A DNA stretch of 5,148 nucleotides from positions 1 through 5,148 of the forward strand of contig CAZOZK010000072.1 in assembly GCA_964584245.1 (NCBI GenBank), written 5' to 3'. Shown piece after piece: positions 5,020-5,148 of the stretch. A model generated the notes under the pieces. It worked only from the letters and a program-made list of their open reading frames with translations. It ran no database searches and had not been told where the DNA came from. This DNA comes from CAZOZK01 sp964584245. GTDB taxonomy: Bacteria > Patescibacteriota > Microgenomatia > UBA1400 > PJMF01. The first letter of the stretch is position 1. Every line of letters begins with the position of its first letter. The position numbers and the translations under genes were made by a program.

Positions 5020-5148
5020 ATGAAAATCTACTTTGTCGCCTCAGTTGCAGGTAAAAATAAATTGCTCAGGGAGTATCAACTTATTGTTGATTACCTCAAG
5101 GAACTTGGTCACCAAGTTGAACAAAATACGCTCGATGCTACTGTAGAT
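5020..5148 (+). CDS. Third nucleoside 2-deoxyribosyltransferase/DNPH1-like protein, cut by the right edge
   Basis: Forty-three residues are visible and the frame is still open at the last base. The start MKIYFVASVAGKNK, then REYQLIVDYLKELGHQVEQ, matches the second paralogue residue by residue through the first strand and helix (KIYF, Y at 19, IV-YL, GHQV). It therefore belongs to the same family. Whether the catalytic Glu and the C-terminal ribbon-helix-helix segment are present cannot be seen. It has its own -10 box and lies 95 bases after the stop of the second copy. Confidence 0.85.
   Translation, partial: MKIYFVASVAGKNKLLREYQLIVDYLKELGHQVEQNTLDATVD

Overview
The window looks like a stretch of a moderately AT-rich bacterial chromosome using the standard code: all four stop codons seen are ordinary TAG, TAA, TGA and TAA, with no in-frame TGA inside genes. 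Shine-Dalgarno signals are weak, and two promoters (genes at 519 minus and 2898 plus) place the likely transcription start at or next to the ATG. The genes are small and mostly unrecognisable, and one protein family forms a local run of paralogues. This would fit a Patescibacteria/CPR-type genome, but no ribosomal or other marker gene is present, so that is only a suggestion.

Left half (1-2572, minus strand): two genes read leftward. The upstream one (2572-590) is a 660-residue exported or membrane-anchored surface protein. It has an RRRFL-type N-terminal signal, an internally repeated beta-rich region, a Thr/Pro/Asn/Val-rich linker and a C-terminal domain with the only two cysteines. Seventy bases on is a second gene (519-1, running off the left edge) for a protein with one N-terminal membrane segment and an outside domain. 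I do not recognise the family of either.

Centre (2573-2897): a divergent, non-coding region of 325 bases. It is rich in short palindromes, has a G-poor stretch, and has a good promoter for the rightward genes.

Right half (2898-5148, plus strand): three paralogues (2898-3500, 4370-4924, and 5020 onward, cut by the right edge). Each begins with the (M)(N/K)I(F/Y)F start of a Rossmann-like nucleoside 2-deoxyribosyltransferase/DNPH1-type domain. The two complete copies end in a ribbon-helix-helix-like DNA-binding segment. An AT-rich class I SAM-dependent methyltransferase gene (3636-4373) sits between copies one and two and overlaps copy two by ATGA. Copy one has Phe where DNPH1-family enzymes have the catalytic Glu; copy two keeps a Glu. 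The most interesting reading is a set of nucleotide-sensing or nucleotide-cleaving proteins that also bind DNA, probably autoregulated through inverted repeats overlapping their promoters, with a coupled methyltransferase. That system is inferred from sequence patterns only.
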